Below are positions 22,535-33,848 of a stretch of 64,000 nucleotides of DNA, one piece after another; the stretch's first letter is position 1, and every line of letters begins with the position of its first letter. A program made the translations under genes and the position numbers. The DNA lies in contig NC_092031.1 of assembly GCF_042242105.1 (NCBI RefSeq), positions 3,122,175 to 3,186,174 on the forward strand, written 5' to 3'. The stretch is from Pempheris klunzingeri. Taxonomy: Eukaryota; Chordata; Actinopteri; Acropomatiformes; Pempheridae. Below the pieces are notes generated by a model. The model did no database searches, was not told the DNA's origin, and worked only from the letters and a program-made list of their open reading frames with translations.

Positions 22535-25500
22535 ATGGTTCCTTCACAGAAAGTCAGAAAGTCGTCGGACGACAAAGACTCAGAGGAGGAAGAGAGAGAA
22601 AGTGAGACACTGTTTGATGTGGTACACGGGACACGGAGAGAGGTTTGTGCTGCTGCAGCTGCTTGGTGCTGTGGTTTGCTAACTAACTAACTAACTAACT
22701 AGTGGCTAACTACTCGTGTTAGCTAACCTAGAAAAACCCAACAACAATTCAAGTAAACATTTTGATCACTTCAAATTCCTCTTTTATGATATATCAGTGT
22801 CCCTAAATCAGAATATCTGAAATACAGCATACTTAGTAATAATACCATAGTGTAGAAATACAAGTAAAAATCCTGCATTTTAAGTAAATATACCCAGAAT
22901 AATGTTTTATTCATAATATATAAAAAATATTTAAAAGATTTTTTTTTTTATTAATTTATTAGCTGATTTATATTTCAGATAAGTCATTTAAATTTGCAAA
23001 GTAACCAGTAAGTAAAGCTTTCAAATGTAGTCAAAAGTATAAAGCAGCATAGAAATGGAAATAATCAAGTAAAATAACTTACAAGTACCTCGATGTACCC
23101 TTGTATTGAATATATTATACTGAAATGGGTAAATATATATAGTAATATATATATATAGCATAAAGAAAAGCATGAAAAGTGTTCTAAATAAATGTGTTTT
23201 CAGTGGCACAACAGTGTTTTACCCTCACAAAGAGACTCCATATTTGAATGACATTTCTTTTCTAAAAGGATAATTAGTTTTCATGGAGTGATGAAATGTT
23301 GAGTTAACATGTAGGTAATGAGTGTAGGACAGGTTCACATACAACTTAAGGGTTGAATGACATTAAAACTTTTCCCCTTGAACTCTCATTAGCATCAGTC
23401 CTCTTATCATGGGGGGGGTTTGCCAGCTTTGGACTGAATAATGTTTATATGTACAGTTCCTCCTCCCACTGGCCTTCACCACCTGAAATACAAGGCCGTC
23501 CTGGCCGCTGATTGGCTCGTGTGTTTATCGTGTACATCTGTAATTGCCTCAGAGGGCAGCGGGGCTTTGTTTTATAGCGTCTCAGGAACAATGGGTTTCC
23601 AGGATGTAAGCTTTTATAAACACTGAGGACGAGGCTTCGCTCACTCAGCATCTTGAAGGAGACAGAGAAAGATGGAGGGAATTAAAGCAGAGGAAAAGAA
23701 AGATGATGAACCTGGGACTAGTTTATTTCACCATCTTATGGCACGGCGGAAGGATCTGGGAGAAGAAGTGGTTTGTATTAAATTACAGACAAGAGAAATG
23801 TAAAGTTTTGTAAAGCTTAATGTTGACTGTTTTACTGCTGAGCTCACCTTTAGATCATGACACCATTTGATATCTGACAAATATACAACTAATAGCTTAT
23901 TTTTGGTTTTGTTGCATCATGTGAAACAACCCATTATATTCTGAAACATATCCTAATAAATTACATTTACTTGTGATACTGATGCTCCTTTTGTGCCCAT
24001 AGATGCCGACCCGTGTGTATAATATGTGCTCAAGCACTCTGCAGGGGTTTTATTACCTCCTGTTGTCAGTCTGCAGGTTTCCTAAGACTTTTCTTCCGTC
24101 TCTCTGCAGAGGATCGTGCTACAGCGGCTCATAGTGATCGCTCGGCTTCCCCGCGGTCTTGCTGACAGGACTGTAGTGGGAGGTCAGTCGTTACAACAAT
24201 CCCCTTATTCTAGTCAATGAATTAATCATCTTATTCCAATTTAATCTAGTTTTCTTTTGGGGGAAAAGAAATTCCTGGGAAACATCAGTTTGCCTCTGTT
24301 TGATTTTGACCAATTTTCCACCTCTTTAAATCATAAAAACATGCTGCAGCTGCCCTTAGAGCAGCGAGAGGCCGTCCTGGTTGTGTGTTTTTATATCTTT
24401 CACTCCTCTGTACGTGAATGAGTCTGCAGGGTGTCTTTGCAAGAGCTTTTTGTGGTTGCTGCTCAAGGAATTCTTTGGCATAAATTAGAGTAGAAAGCCC
24501 ACAATCAAAGGCTGGACGCATGCATTGACAACAGAGCTGTGCATTCATGCTTCTCAGCACGTGTTGTTTGTTTCCACGCAGCTCATTATGAAAAACTCAC
24601 CTTCCAGTTAAACAAACAGTACAAATGGGATCATGTGACGGGCCTGCTGTTGATCTATCCGTCCTGTGTGCTGCACGTCGTTGAAGTAAGTTTCACCTTT
24701 ACCTTCATCTATGATGACGACGTGTAATGTCAGATGTTGTACTTGACGTCCTGTGTTTCTCTCTTCCAGTCGTCCGGAGAAGTTCTGGTTTCTGTGCTGA
24801 AAGACCTGAACGACATGCAGCGACAGGCGGACTGGTAATGTTCTCGCTCTGCCAGAGACTGAATGAACACCATGCAGCAGTGCCTCCCACTCCCGGTCCT
24901 CAGAGGCCCACTGCCCTGCTTGTTATAGATGTTTCCCTGCTCCAGCACACCTGATTCAAATGAATGGGTCGTTATCAGGCTTCAGCAGAGGTTTGGTGAC
25001 GAGCTGATCATTCGAATCGGGTGTGTTGGAGCAGGGAAACATCTATAACAAGCAGGGCAGAAGGCCTCCGAGGACCAGGAGTGGGAAACACTGCCATACA
25101 GTATAGGCTGTACTGCTGCCATATAATGAAATACAGTCTGCATCAAGATTTTCCTCTTTTATGTCAAAAAATAATCTCATATATGTTCTATATCTTCTTC
25201 CAGCTTTTTCTTATAGCTGTAAGATGTTTTCACCCCGAATATTTGTACGTCTCTGGGAACAACTTGCGTCTTACTTGTGCACAGATTATATAACAATAAT
25301 CATAATATAACACAAGTTACTCGTACAACCCTGTTCTTTTACAGGAAAAAGAAAAAAGCACACAATCAAATGCAAAGAACAATTTAGTTTTAGGAGCAAT
25401 AACAAGACAATTTTCATGTCGTATATTATTTTGTCATATGTAGTTTTGACAGTGATAGAAAGGATTAGTCCAACCACTGTCACAGACTTAGAAATAATAA

Positions 25501-27169
25501 AAGCTGGCTTATCATTTTCTTCTTTATTGTATCAATATTTGTCTGGTGTGCCGAGTATCACTGTCACCTGCTTTCTCAGACATGTAACTCCGTCCATATA
25601 CATCCTTATGGGGTCGTTGTAGAACATAGAAAAGTCTAAAAATCCCCCTCCTTCAGCCTGTTACTGTTATACTGTATATGGATTATTCTTACATCTCTTT
25701 TTAGTGCCTTGCTGGAAGCTCCCAAGGTTGTGTTCATGGCTCATAACCCCCAGAGCAGGCTGTTCCAACAGTGGAGCTACCAGGTTTGTTTTGGTTGCAC
25801 TAATATGAGGTAAATACAGATGGGTGACAAATTAGAGAGTAGCTTTCCATTTACATCATCTTCATCAGACGATTCAGTGACTCCCTCGTGCCCTGAATGG
25901 AGGCACCGGCGTTCATTAAGTCTCTGCACGCATTCACCCAGGCTCTACCCCTAATTAGTCACCCGTCTGTGCCTTCTCCTCGTGAATTATTATCTGTATG
26001 CATAAGTGTTGTGCGACTGAGTGTCTGATGTTGTTAACTGAAGGTGCTCGAAGCAGAGCCGGAGGCCAAGAGACTTGAGGAAGAGGAGAAGAGCACGGAG
26101 ACTCTGGTTTGTGTGGTCCTGTCAGCACTGCAGAAACTGGGTGAACACCTTGAACTATCCAAGGTGTGTTAACTTTTATGGGCTTGTCGTCTGTTTTTAC
26201 ATCCAGAAATAATCCCGTTACTGTCAAATGTTTATGAATGACATTTTCTCGGACTGTCTCAACGTACTCGAAGGCTCCTCCCGGGTCTGTGCTGACCGAG
26301 ACCCCCGAGCTGATCGTCCCTCAGAAGGTTATTAACAAGCTTTTGGCTCGAGATGAGCTCCAGACGCCACAGCAACACCTCCAGATGTACAACTCACCGT
26401 TAAACATCAGCACTGACCTCAGTAAGAGCCTATTTCCAGTCGATTTGGAAGTTATGGCGTGTCAAATCGTGTCAAAAGACCAGTGCCTTTATGATAACTG
26501 TGCTAATTTCTCATCAAGTCACTGATATGAAAGAAGCAAAAGCAGCACAAAGTCACTTTGCTGTGTTTTATATTCTGACCCCTCAGCAGGACAAGCTTTC
26601 CAAAGCAGCTGCCTCACCATGGTTTAACTTTTTGGACAGAAGGTCAAAGGTAAGGGCTCATCACACATGTGACATCTACACTCAATGTAAGACATTAAAT
26701 CCTACAATTTAAAGGACCAGTTCTTCCAAATTACAAAACAGTTGTAATAATAGAAGATAAGGTTTTATTCCCCAGGTTTTGAGATGCCTGTCTGATATTT
26801 CTGCTTTCACTGCAGCACAGTTGAGGTGGAATGGGAAATGGGTTTATGGTGGACCACACTGCCAGTTTTCTGCCAGAAAACAGTTAATAAAAGCGGATCA
26901 TTGATACTGGAAAGAAAGATTGCTTTTTAGTTTTTTTCAATAACTTCTGGATGGAGGACGACATTTATACTGTATGAATCCTACCTAACTGAGATTAACA
27001 TTTGTAGTGAAAATATGGGATGAATACATACAGATATCTTCCTTCTGATTCTGTTCATCCTCAAGCACCATCACAAGGTTGATTTGTGATTCTTTGTTTT
27101 GTCTTTGTAACAGTTTAGTTTTCTTTACAGCCCCGCACAGGATGGCTGAAGACTCTTAGTCCTGATTAA
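22535..27169 (+). CDS. tex47: TEX47-like protein with degenerate BLUF-type domain (about 9-10 exons)
   Basis: Exons supported by phase and splice sites: 23672-23770, 24110-24182, 24582-24685, 24770-24834, 25705-25783, 26044-26163 and 26274-26421. An upstream exon 22535-22642 (acidic, MVPSQKVRKSSDDKDSEEEE) joins in frame through acceptors at 23665 or 23671. Likely 3' exons are 26590-26649 and 27131-27169, but 26421 to 26590 breaks frame. About 229 residues are read from the ATG at 23672. VTGLLLIYPSCVLHVVES, then SRLFQQWSY, follow the BLUF blue-light-sensor pattern (ITGLLLY..G.F.QVLEG, R.F..WSM). The flavin-contacting Tyr, Gln and Met appear replaced, so light sensing is unlikely. Overall pattern best fits vertebrate TEX47/C7orf62, a testis-expressed protein of unknown biochemical role. 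The X-box upstream agrees with expression in ciliated or flagellated cells. The family call is by recall, moderate confidence. Confidence 0.65.
22679..22702. repeat. (CTAA)n tetranucleotide repeat
   Basis: About six units lie just inside the first intron of the TEX47-like gene. Confidence 0.9.
22845..23120. repeat. Dispersed 'aagtacaagtaaaagt' repeat, copy 6
   Basis: AATACCATAGTGTAGAAATA, AAGTAAAAATCCTGCATTTT and AAGTAAATATACCCAGAA are followed by AGTCAAAAGTATAAAGCAGC and AAGTACCTCGATG, the same phrase order as the copies near 5875 and 46283. Confidence 0.6.
23500..23671 (+). promoter_or_regulatory. Possible alternative promoter of the TEX47-like gene
   Basis: An inverted CCAAT box (GCTGATTGGCTCG, about 23506-23518) and a TATA-like TTTTATAAAC near 23608-23617 sit in order. 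A start would fall near 23640, about 30 bp before the ATG at 23672. The acceptor signals before that ATG are weak (purine-rich GAGACAGAGAAAG), which favours a transcription start here over splicing from 22642. Both remain possible. Confidence 0.4.
24878..25093. mobile_element. 216-bp hAT-like foldback MITE with 8-bp target duplication
   Basis: The ends are inverted repeats. The left end begins CAGTGCCTCCCACTCC and the right end reads, in reverse complement, CAGTGTTTCCCACTCC, each followed by GGTCCTC. The pairing continues inward (AACATCTATAACAAGCAGGG on the right pairs with CCCTGCTTGTTATAGATGTT on the left). The element is flanked by CCATGCAG (24870-24877) and CCATACAG (25094-25101), an 8-bp duplication with one mismatch, as hAT transposases make. 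There is no coding capacity. It sits in the intron after exon 24770-24834. Confidence 0.85.
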
Positions 27170-29039
27170 ACGTCTTTTTTTCATTGCACAAACACATTTT
27201 CACTCGCCTCCATAATCTGCACACTGACGCCCGTACATGCTTTGGTAACGTGGATGAACCAACCCTTTATTCCTCATTTTGCATAAACATAAACACAGAT
27301 AACTGGTTGGAGGGTTTAAGGCTGGCGTTGAGCTGTTTGCAGTAGTTTCCACACAGCACTGATTCTCTGGCCTTGCATGCTCGTTGCATTTCAGCGCTGT
27401 TACTGTCAGACACTTTTGATTTACCTCGCGACTCAAGAATTTAATCAAATATTTTATGCCTCTGCAGAATGTGTTTGGCCTTCACTAAAACACCTTGGAT
27501 GTGACTGGAGACTTCCCAGCAGAGAGAACACTGTGGAGTAACCAGACAGTTTTATATCAACATTTAATATACTGTAGCACTTCTCTGCGTTCTTTCTGTT
27601 CCAAATGTGTTTGTATTTGAAACATGTTTGAGTGAAATGGCATTGAACAGCGTTTGCAACAAAAGGCACAGAAAATCCAAGTATTACAAAAACATTTTTA
27701 ATAGTTTGAACATTCGGATGAGGTTAATTTTATTCTTATCTTACTGTACACTGTGTTCCACTTGGTGACCAGGAGATCGCATGTCCAAGAAAAGGCATTT
27801 CCTCTTTACTCCAAACGTTAAAGAGTCCACAGCGTCACTACGGTTTGACACAAAGATCTTTTAAGTCTAAAAAGATTCCTTGATCACTCATATGTTCCCT
27901 TTTTATTTTGGCCCCCTGTTAGTTGGAACTTAAACCCAAAGCAAAAAACAGAAAAGATGATCAGAGATGTACTTGCAATGGCTGCATGCACCACAGTGTA
28001 ATCTACAAACAAAAAAACAAATGTGTACGCAGCATGTTTTTCTTGTTGCTGTATGTTTTCAGTGTAAAATCACAGGAACTTCACAAGAGATTTTAGTCCT
28101 CTAAAAACACAGTCTTCTGGGCACAAACAGTCTTCTCTCCCATCATGTTTGCTTTTGATTTTCGTGACACTGGTCTCTGTTTTGAGCCGGATGTGCTTCC
28201 CTTATTTGCTATAGATATAAAAGGGTGGGACACACTGTATTAATGTGACACAGGAGACACGTGGTGAAAACAAACAGCAGATCATGAATGTTTCAGACAA
28301 ACTGTTGGCAGAATCAATGTAGAGTTTGACCAAAAGAGATCAAGGGCAGCGCTGAATCATTCTGCTTTTATAAAGGTCGATCTAATCACTTATAAAAAAT
28401 AAATACAAGCACATTTATATAGGACCAAAGATGAGACATATTTCATAGGCATGGGTAAAAAGCATGCTGCTGAGTTTCATACAGGACAATGTTGAATCCA
28501 ACGCCCCAAACCCCCCCTCCCTCCCAAAAAGTTGGTCATAACACACTTTTGATCAAATATCCCTCCACCCTCGTTTACTTGAAACTATGTCCACAACACA
28601 CACAATCCGCCTTTATCACTTTATCTAAGAGGTGAACATCATCTATCACCAGTACATTCCACCTATTCATGTATAAAAAAGGCCTTCGTATTTTAGCGCT
28701 CAAAGGGCATGCTTGAAAAAGCTGCGATACTGAAAACTGTGTCTGGGACCTGTCGCTGTTTTATTGTTAATAAAGTTGTGTTTGATGGACACTGTATGTA
28801 CAAGCCTTAATCTGAAACCCTTTAGTACAAAACGAAGAGCAGCACATTGTAACACAGAAATCCAGACAAAGACAGGACGGACCATTCACCTCAGCACAGC
28901 CAAATTGCAACAATAACTTTAAAAAAGGACTCTTTTTTGTGGTCAGCATCACGTTTTTTTCTTTAAATATTGAAATTATAAATACTGATGATAGCATTTC
29001 ATGCTAAAACTCAGCCGGAGGATTGAGACCAGTAACTGG

Positions 29040-29335
29040 TGCGGATTGTAGCAGAGCTGAAACAGTCTGTAGATTATTTCATTGGCACAAAATTAATCAG
29101 CAACTATTTTGATTATCGATTAATCATAAAAAAAAAAAGCCAAATATTTCATTATGTTTTTGTCCTGTGTTTATATAAACACTAACTAGAGATTTTAGTT
29201 AGTTAGTCGGACAAAACAAACCTTTTACTTCTGGAAATGGCAATTTTTCAATATTCTTCTGATATTTTACAAACATTTAAGAAAGTAATCAGCAGATTCA
29301 TTGATAAAGAAAGTGACTGCTAGTTGCAGCCCTAA
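29040..29335 (-). repeat. Dispersed 'gggctgcaactag..gattaat' repeat, copy A
   Basis: Read on the minus strand, it starts TTAGGGCTGCAACTAGCAGT and has AATCTGCTGATTACTTTC, then TTTTGTCCGACTAAC and GATTAATCGATAATC near its end. A copy in the opposite orientation begins near 46497. This is a common MITE-like family in fish. Confidence 0.65.
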
Positions 29336-31293
29336 ATTGTTGTTTTTCTTTTGCAGCTGCTGATTTTGTGGTTTTTCTGCCTGTGAAATCATTTTTTGCA
29401 CATTCCAGTTTTAAAATTGCGTTCTTTAACACGTTCCTTATATGGATGAAATAGCCGTGTAGGTCTTTTTCAGTTTTCAGTCAAGTTGTGGAACTGAGGA
29501 GATTCACTATCTGCTGTCAGTCAAACTAAGAAACAGTTTCCTTGCAGTCTCTTTTAACCTCTTAAACCCTGCTGGGTCCTGCGATTGATCCACCATTACA
29601 GCTGCAGGTTGTGTGGACAAACATTGTGCAATCCCACAGGAAATGACTTTAAATTCTTAACTAGATCCCAACACTTTGCATGCCAGGTTGAACTGTGGGA
29701 AAACGTATAAAACGATGCACAACACATCTTGAATTTTCCATTAAATGTAACAGGTGTAGCTGCAGTGGCGTGTTTGAACAAGCATATACAGAATAAAAAG
29801 GTTAGTCAACATTTTTTTCTTACTGTAAAGCGAGAATCAGGGTTCAAGAGGTTAATTTTTAGTCTGCAACACAAGCATTATCAGCAGTTTCTATTTAGAA
29901 AATCTACAAACTAGATTTAACCTTGAGCCTACGTCAGTGCCATGAGAGCTAATGTACCATATAAAGTTTGTACTGTGCGAAGTCTACTTGATGTTATTTT
30001 GTGTGAATGTGGAAATATTGTGCTAGAACCAGCAACATTATAATATTATATGTACAGTATAATGTTATAATGTTCATTGTCATTTATATTTTTCAATACA
30101 GTATTTGTATATATCTATCTATATATATATATTTCATATTTCTCCCCTGTCAGTATATACAGAACATGTATGTACAGAGGCTCCAGTATTTACAGACGTC
30201 CTGTGAATAATATCGCACTTCAAAGAAAGAGGATGGTCGAGCAGCACAGTGACTTTTGAGGCCATGTGTCGTGGATGTGCTCAGGACAAAAGGAAAAGTC
30301 TTACAAATCTGGATAGGTCACAACAAAACCCACCACAAGGCAAATAACAAACTGCTGCTGTCGTATGCAAACCTTGTTACTCCAGTTTCACTGATTTTCT
30401 CTTTAAACTGAACCTCTGATTCCTGAAAAGGTTTCGATGCGACAGCAGGGAAATTCTGGTCCCGTATTTGAACGCTTTTTTTTTTTTCTTTTGTTTTGTT
30501 TTGTTTTTTTTCGTCATGTGTAGTGGAAACAATCACAACTCTTCAGACCTAGTAAAAAGTATTCAGAAATATATCTGTATAAATACTCTCATCAAAATAA
30601 ACACATATACACATATCTTTGCACTTGCCTCTGGTTCACTAATATAGACCAAAAATATCAGCATCATCAGACAGGTTCCTGTAAGGTCGATGTGGAGGTG
30701 GTTGAAACTGAAAAAAGTGTGCTTATTTTGCCACTGGGCCTGCAGCTGGGTTCTTTTTTTTCCTATTTTTTGACAAAAGTAGCACCTTTTTTTCTGGGAG
30801 TGTGTCTGTTTTCAGTTCTTTGTTATGATATGATGGGATGTTATCATCGTGTGCCTGCATGCTGTCGCTCAGCTGTAAAAAGTCGTCACATACGGAGCCT
30901 GAAGTGTGCCATCGGGGTGATTATTATGATTTACCTGCTTAATTATCACCATTTAATAAATTGACGATTAAAACTAATGTTATGCATTTAAATTATACAT
31001 TATTATAAAACAACTATCTATAATTCATATTAGGTTTTAGCGTCTGTCAGCACATTGTTTTGGTTTTGAGGGCCACAACTTTTTTCAGGGAAAAAGCTTT
31101 AAATCCCACAGTTCACTACCACTACAAACAAAAGAGACAAATATTTCCTTCAGGAGTCGGTGGAGACCAAAAACAGAGCGAAAAGGAAAGTAAATTGGAC
31201 TCAACATTTATGATACATTTTTATAAAGTTGCAAATAGGCAACTGCTTGCCAAAAAGTTTGCGATATCTACTTTAAAAGAGGATATTACCGTC

Positions 31294-31778
31294 ATTGACC
31301 ACTTCATTAGGACTTCATTAACCCTCTTTTGCCTCCAGAACTGCCTTAAGTCTTCGTAACACCAGAAACTTTGACATGATAACGTCACACAGTCCATCCA
31401 TCATGTGAATCTGCCCTTCCACACTCGCTCTGTTAGAGGCCATCTGAATACAGTGAACTGAAACAGCTTGAGATGATTTAAGCTTTGTGACATGGAAGGA
31501 GCCATTAGAAGACATGTTGTCATTAAGGGATGGACATGATCACCAACACTGTGGTGTTTAAAGGATGTCCAGTTTGGGCACTAAAGGAGGCCGAAGTGTA
31601 CTAAGAAAACAACCATGTCATGTTCTTCCCAGTTCTGATGTTGGATGAGAACTTCAGCAGATCGTCTTGATCATGTCAACATGCCTAAATGCTTTGAGAT
31701 GCCGTCACATGATTGGCTGATTAGATATTTGCACTCATGAGCTGTTGAACAGGTGTACCTAATAAAGTGGCCAGTGAG
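31294..31778. mobile_element. Remnant with Tc1-type 'ctaataaagtggccagtgag' end
   Basis: The right edge, GTACCTAATAAAGTGGCCAG, is a very common Tc1-family terminus in vertebrates. The left edge, TTGACCACTTCATTAGGACT, is a decayed inverted copy of it. ACATGCCTAAATGCTTTGAG and GTCACATGATTGGCTGATTA in the right part are typical of the same family. There is no usable transposase ORF. Confidence 0.65.
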
Positions 31779-31977
31779 TTTATGCCAGTGAAAAACTTCT
31801 CATATCTTGTCTTTATATGTTAAGTTCATTATCCAAAACCTACAAAGATTAAATCTAAAAAGGCTCTTTTTGTGTCCTTTATCTAATTAAATCATTTCTT
31901 GCTTTGAAATTCCCAGTTTACATTTTGTAATGATCACTTAGTTTCAGCCTGGTTCTCTTTAACTGTTATTGAAGCAG

Positions 31978-32050
31978 TATGACACCCCAGGGTACCATTA
32001 ATGTGTCATTAATGGTACCCTGGGGTGTCATAATTAATGGTACCCTGTGG
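31978..32050. repeat. 25-bp perfect palindrome plus a third repeat unit
   Basis: Positions 31978-32002 and 32008-32032 are exact reverse complements, separated by GTGTC. The arms include GACACCCCAGGGTACC. The outer part of the right arm is then repeated in direct orientation at 32033-32050 (ATTAATGGTACCCTG). The structure could be a truncated foldback element or a hairpin in ARHGAP44 3' UTR RNA. Confidence 0.85.
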
Positions 32051-32387
32051 ACTTTTTGACCACTAGCAGCGCTACACACGTTTTTACGAGTGGTTTGCAC
32101 GAGAAAGAACGAGACACAAGCGGTGACATTTAGTCTCCCGGCTGATTTCATGCTGGTCTACTGATCCACACTTGGTGGGACAGAAGCTGAAGGCTGCGAG
32201 CTAACTAACTTAGATGCACACAATGCGAAATAGTTTTAAAAATCGGCTTTGCAAATGTTTTATGAGGAAGGATATGCATTCAGAGTCCTTTTTCTAGACA
32301 CAATGTGTTTTGGTGAGAAACAATGAATGTAAAAATAGCTTTTGTTTGTTTAAAGGAAACTCTGCAGGGCACCTTTAGATAAAGTCC

Positions 32388-32449
32388 GTCCCACAGAGCA
32401 GCAGGAGCCCCGACTGGCCGCGCTCCTGCTGCTGCTCTGTGGGTGGGAC
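32388..32449. repeat. GC-rich imperfect hairpin, 62 bp
   Basis: The left arm, GTCCCACAGAGCAGCAGGAG, pairs with the right arm, CTCCTGCTGCTGCTCTGTGG, apart from an extra triplet. The loop is about 13 nt (CCCGACTGGCCGC). It stands out against AT-rich surroundings. The size is in the range of a microRNA precursor, but there is no further support for that. Confidence 0.7.
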
Positions 32450-32992
32450 CTACTTTAATTATTGTGGTGGCACACTCCGCCTCTCTGTGGATTCAGCTCC
32501 TGGGTCTTTAAACTGAAATGACTCTTTTGTTGACATGGAAAAATGAAGAATCCCACCTGACTTATGCCAAAATAATTATATGGAATCACATGGAGTTTTT
32601 TATTCCCCAGCTTACGAGGCCTTTTGCATCTTGAATCTTCCTTTTTTTTATAAACTATGCATCTGTATATTTACCAGCTCCCTGACAACATCAACTATAT
32701 TTTATCTGGAGGAAATGGTGTCTTTATAGCTCTCTTGTAGATACAAAATATGATCTGCTTTGATTTATAGTGTTCATTGTATCATATATTCTGAAAATGT
32801 ACAGTATAAACAATAAATATTCAGTGATATCCTGATTGAATGGCATGTAAATATAGAGAAGAGTGAGATTGGGCATTTAACCTCTTTGCAAACCTGGTAG
32901 TTAATTTCCTAAACGTCTAAAACATGCATTCCTGTTTATGCTCCACGACACCAACAGTGCAACATCATATAGTACGATTACCAAACACATAC

Positions 32993-33018
32993 AAACACAC
33001 ACACACACACACACACAC
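32993..33018. repeat. (CA)n microsatellite
   Basis: About 13 CA units lie downstream of the ARHGAP44 stop codon. Confidence 0.9.
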
Positions 33019-33690
33019 TTTCCAAAACAACATACTGGCACACTCACAGTGAACGCTCAGGTGGGACAGAAATTCGAGGGGTTGTTGCCACCACATGCCA
33101 GAGCGAGGCATTTCAACTGACACCCCTGAGGAATGAGGGAGGAACGTGAGATGGGAGATAAACAGTGAGAGAAAGAAGGAGGAAGTGTCGGCGGGACAGA
33201 TGTACAGTACTGTGTTGTTCCTTCTTCCTTCTAAAATTCACTCATGAGAAGCAGCAGCAGCAGCAAAGAGCACTCATTCCTCCCGGCAGCCTGTTTCCAG
33301 TCTTGTGTGTGAAGTTAAAGGCAATATTGCAGGTGAATCAAATAAGGCCAAAAAAGAAACGTAAAGCATTAAATTAAAAAACATGTTTCCAGCCAACATA
33401 AAATGTCAAATTGTGATCAAACGTCCCCTGACAACATTGTCGCTAACACCTCATGTGAGTTTTGTGAGTATGGAGATTTCTTTTAGGTGCGTTCACCGTA
33501 TTTTTTTATCTTCTAAAACAGCTTGTTTGTACAAGGCGGCCGCTCTGGATCGAGTACAGGTGAGGCGGGACGATGAGATCCAGAGTGGGACTGAAGTAAT
33601 CCATCTGGAGAGGTGAAAGGTCAGCGAGCGAGCGAGTGAGGGGGGGCTTTGAGTTTCATTTTAATCAGCCGGCGGAGGAACTCAGTGGCG

Positions 33691-33848
33691 TCATAGCACT
33701 GTGCTCTCGGACTCTTCCTCCGACTCGCCTCTGTTGTTGGTCGACTCAAACAGCGCCACTGAGTTCCTGAAGGGAGAGATGTGGGCTAAGTCAAAAATAC
33801 CGTCCAGGTCCACGTTAATGATGGGGATGTCCAAGTTGCACAGAGAAT
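33691..33848 (-). CDS. arhgap44: ARHGAP44 last coding exon with PDZ ligand
   Basis: The exon follows CTCTGCCAG and begins in phase after MSTD. It holds LCNLDIPIINVDLDGIFDLA, then HISPFRNSVALFEST, an acidic GESEEESE stretch and the final ESTVL before TGA (33691-33693). T-V-L fits a class I PDZ ligand. The last intron is about 2.7 kb. Confidence 0.9.

Larger units (their letters stand above)
27170..33690. other. 6.5-kb convergent interval without a supported gene
   Basis: This lies between the 3' ends of the TEX47-like gene (plus) and ARHGAP44 (minus). The ATTAAA overlapping the TEX47-like stop (27165-27170) could be its poly(A) signal. The right-hand part is probably the ARHGAP44 3' UTR, whose length I cannot set. 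Contents are a dispersed repeat (29040-29335), a Tc1-type terminal-repeat element (31294-31778), two strong hairpins (31978-32032 and 32388-32449) and a CA tract (32993-33018). All ORFs are short and without recognisable domains. Confidence 0.55.

Noticed and set aside
32388-32449. Calling the hairpin a microRNA gene outright
   Set aside because: Length and pairing fit, but I recognise no known mature sequence and cannot see expression, so it is listed only as a hairpin.
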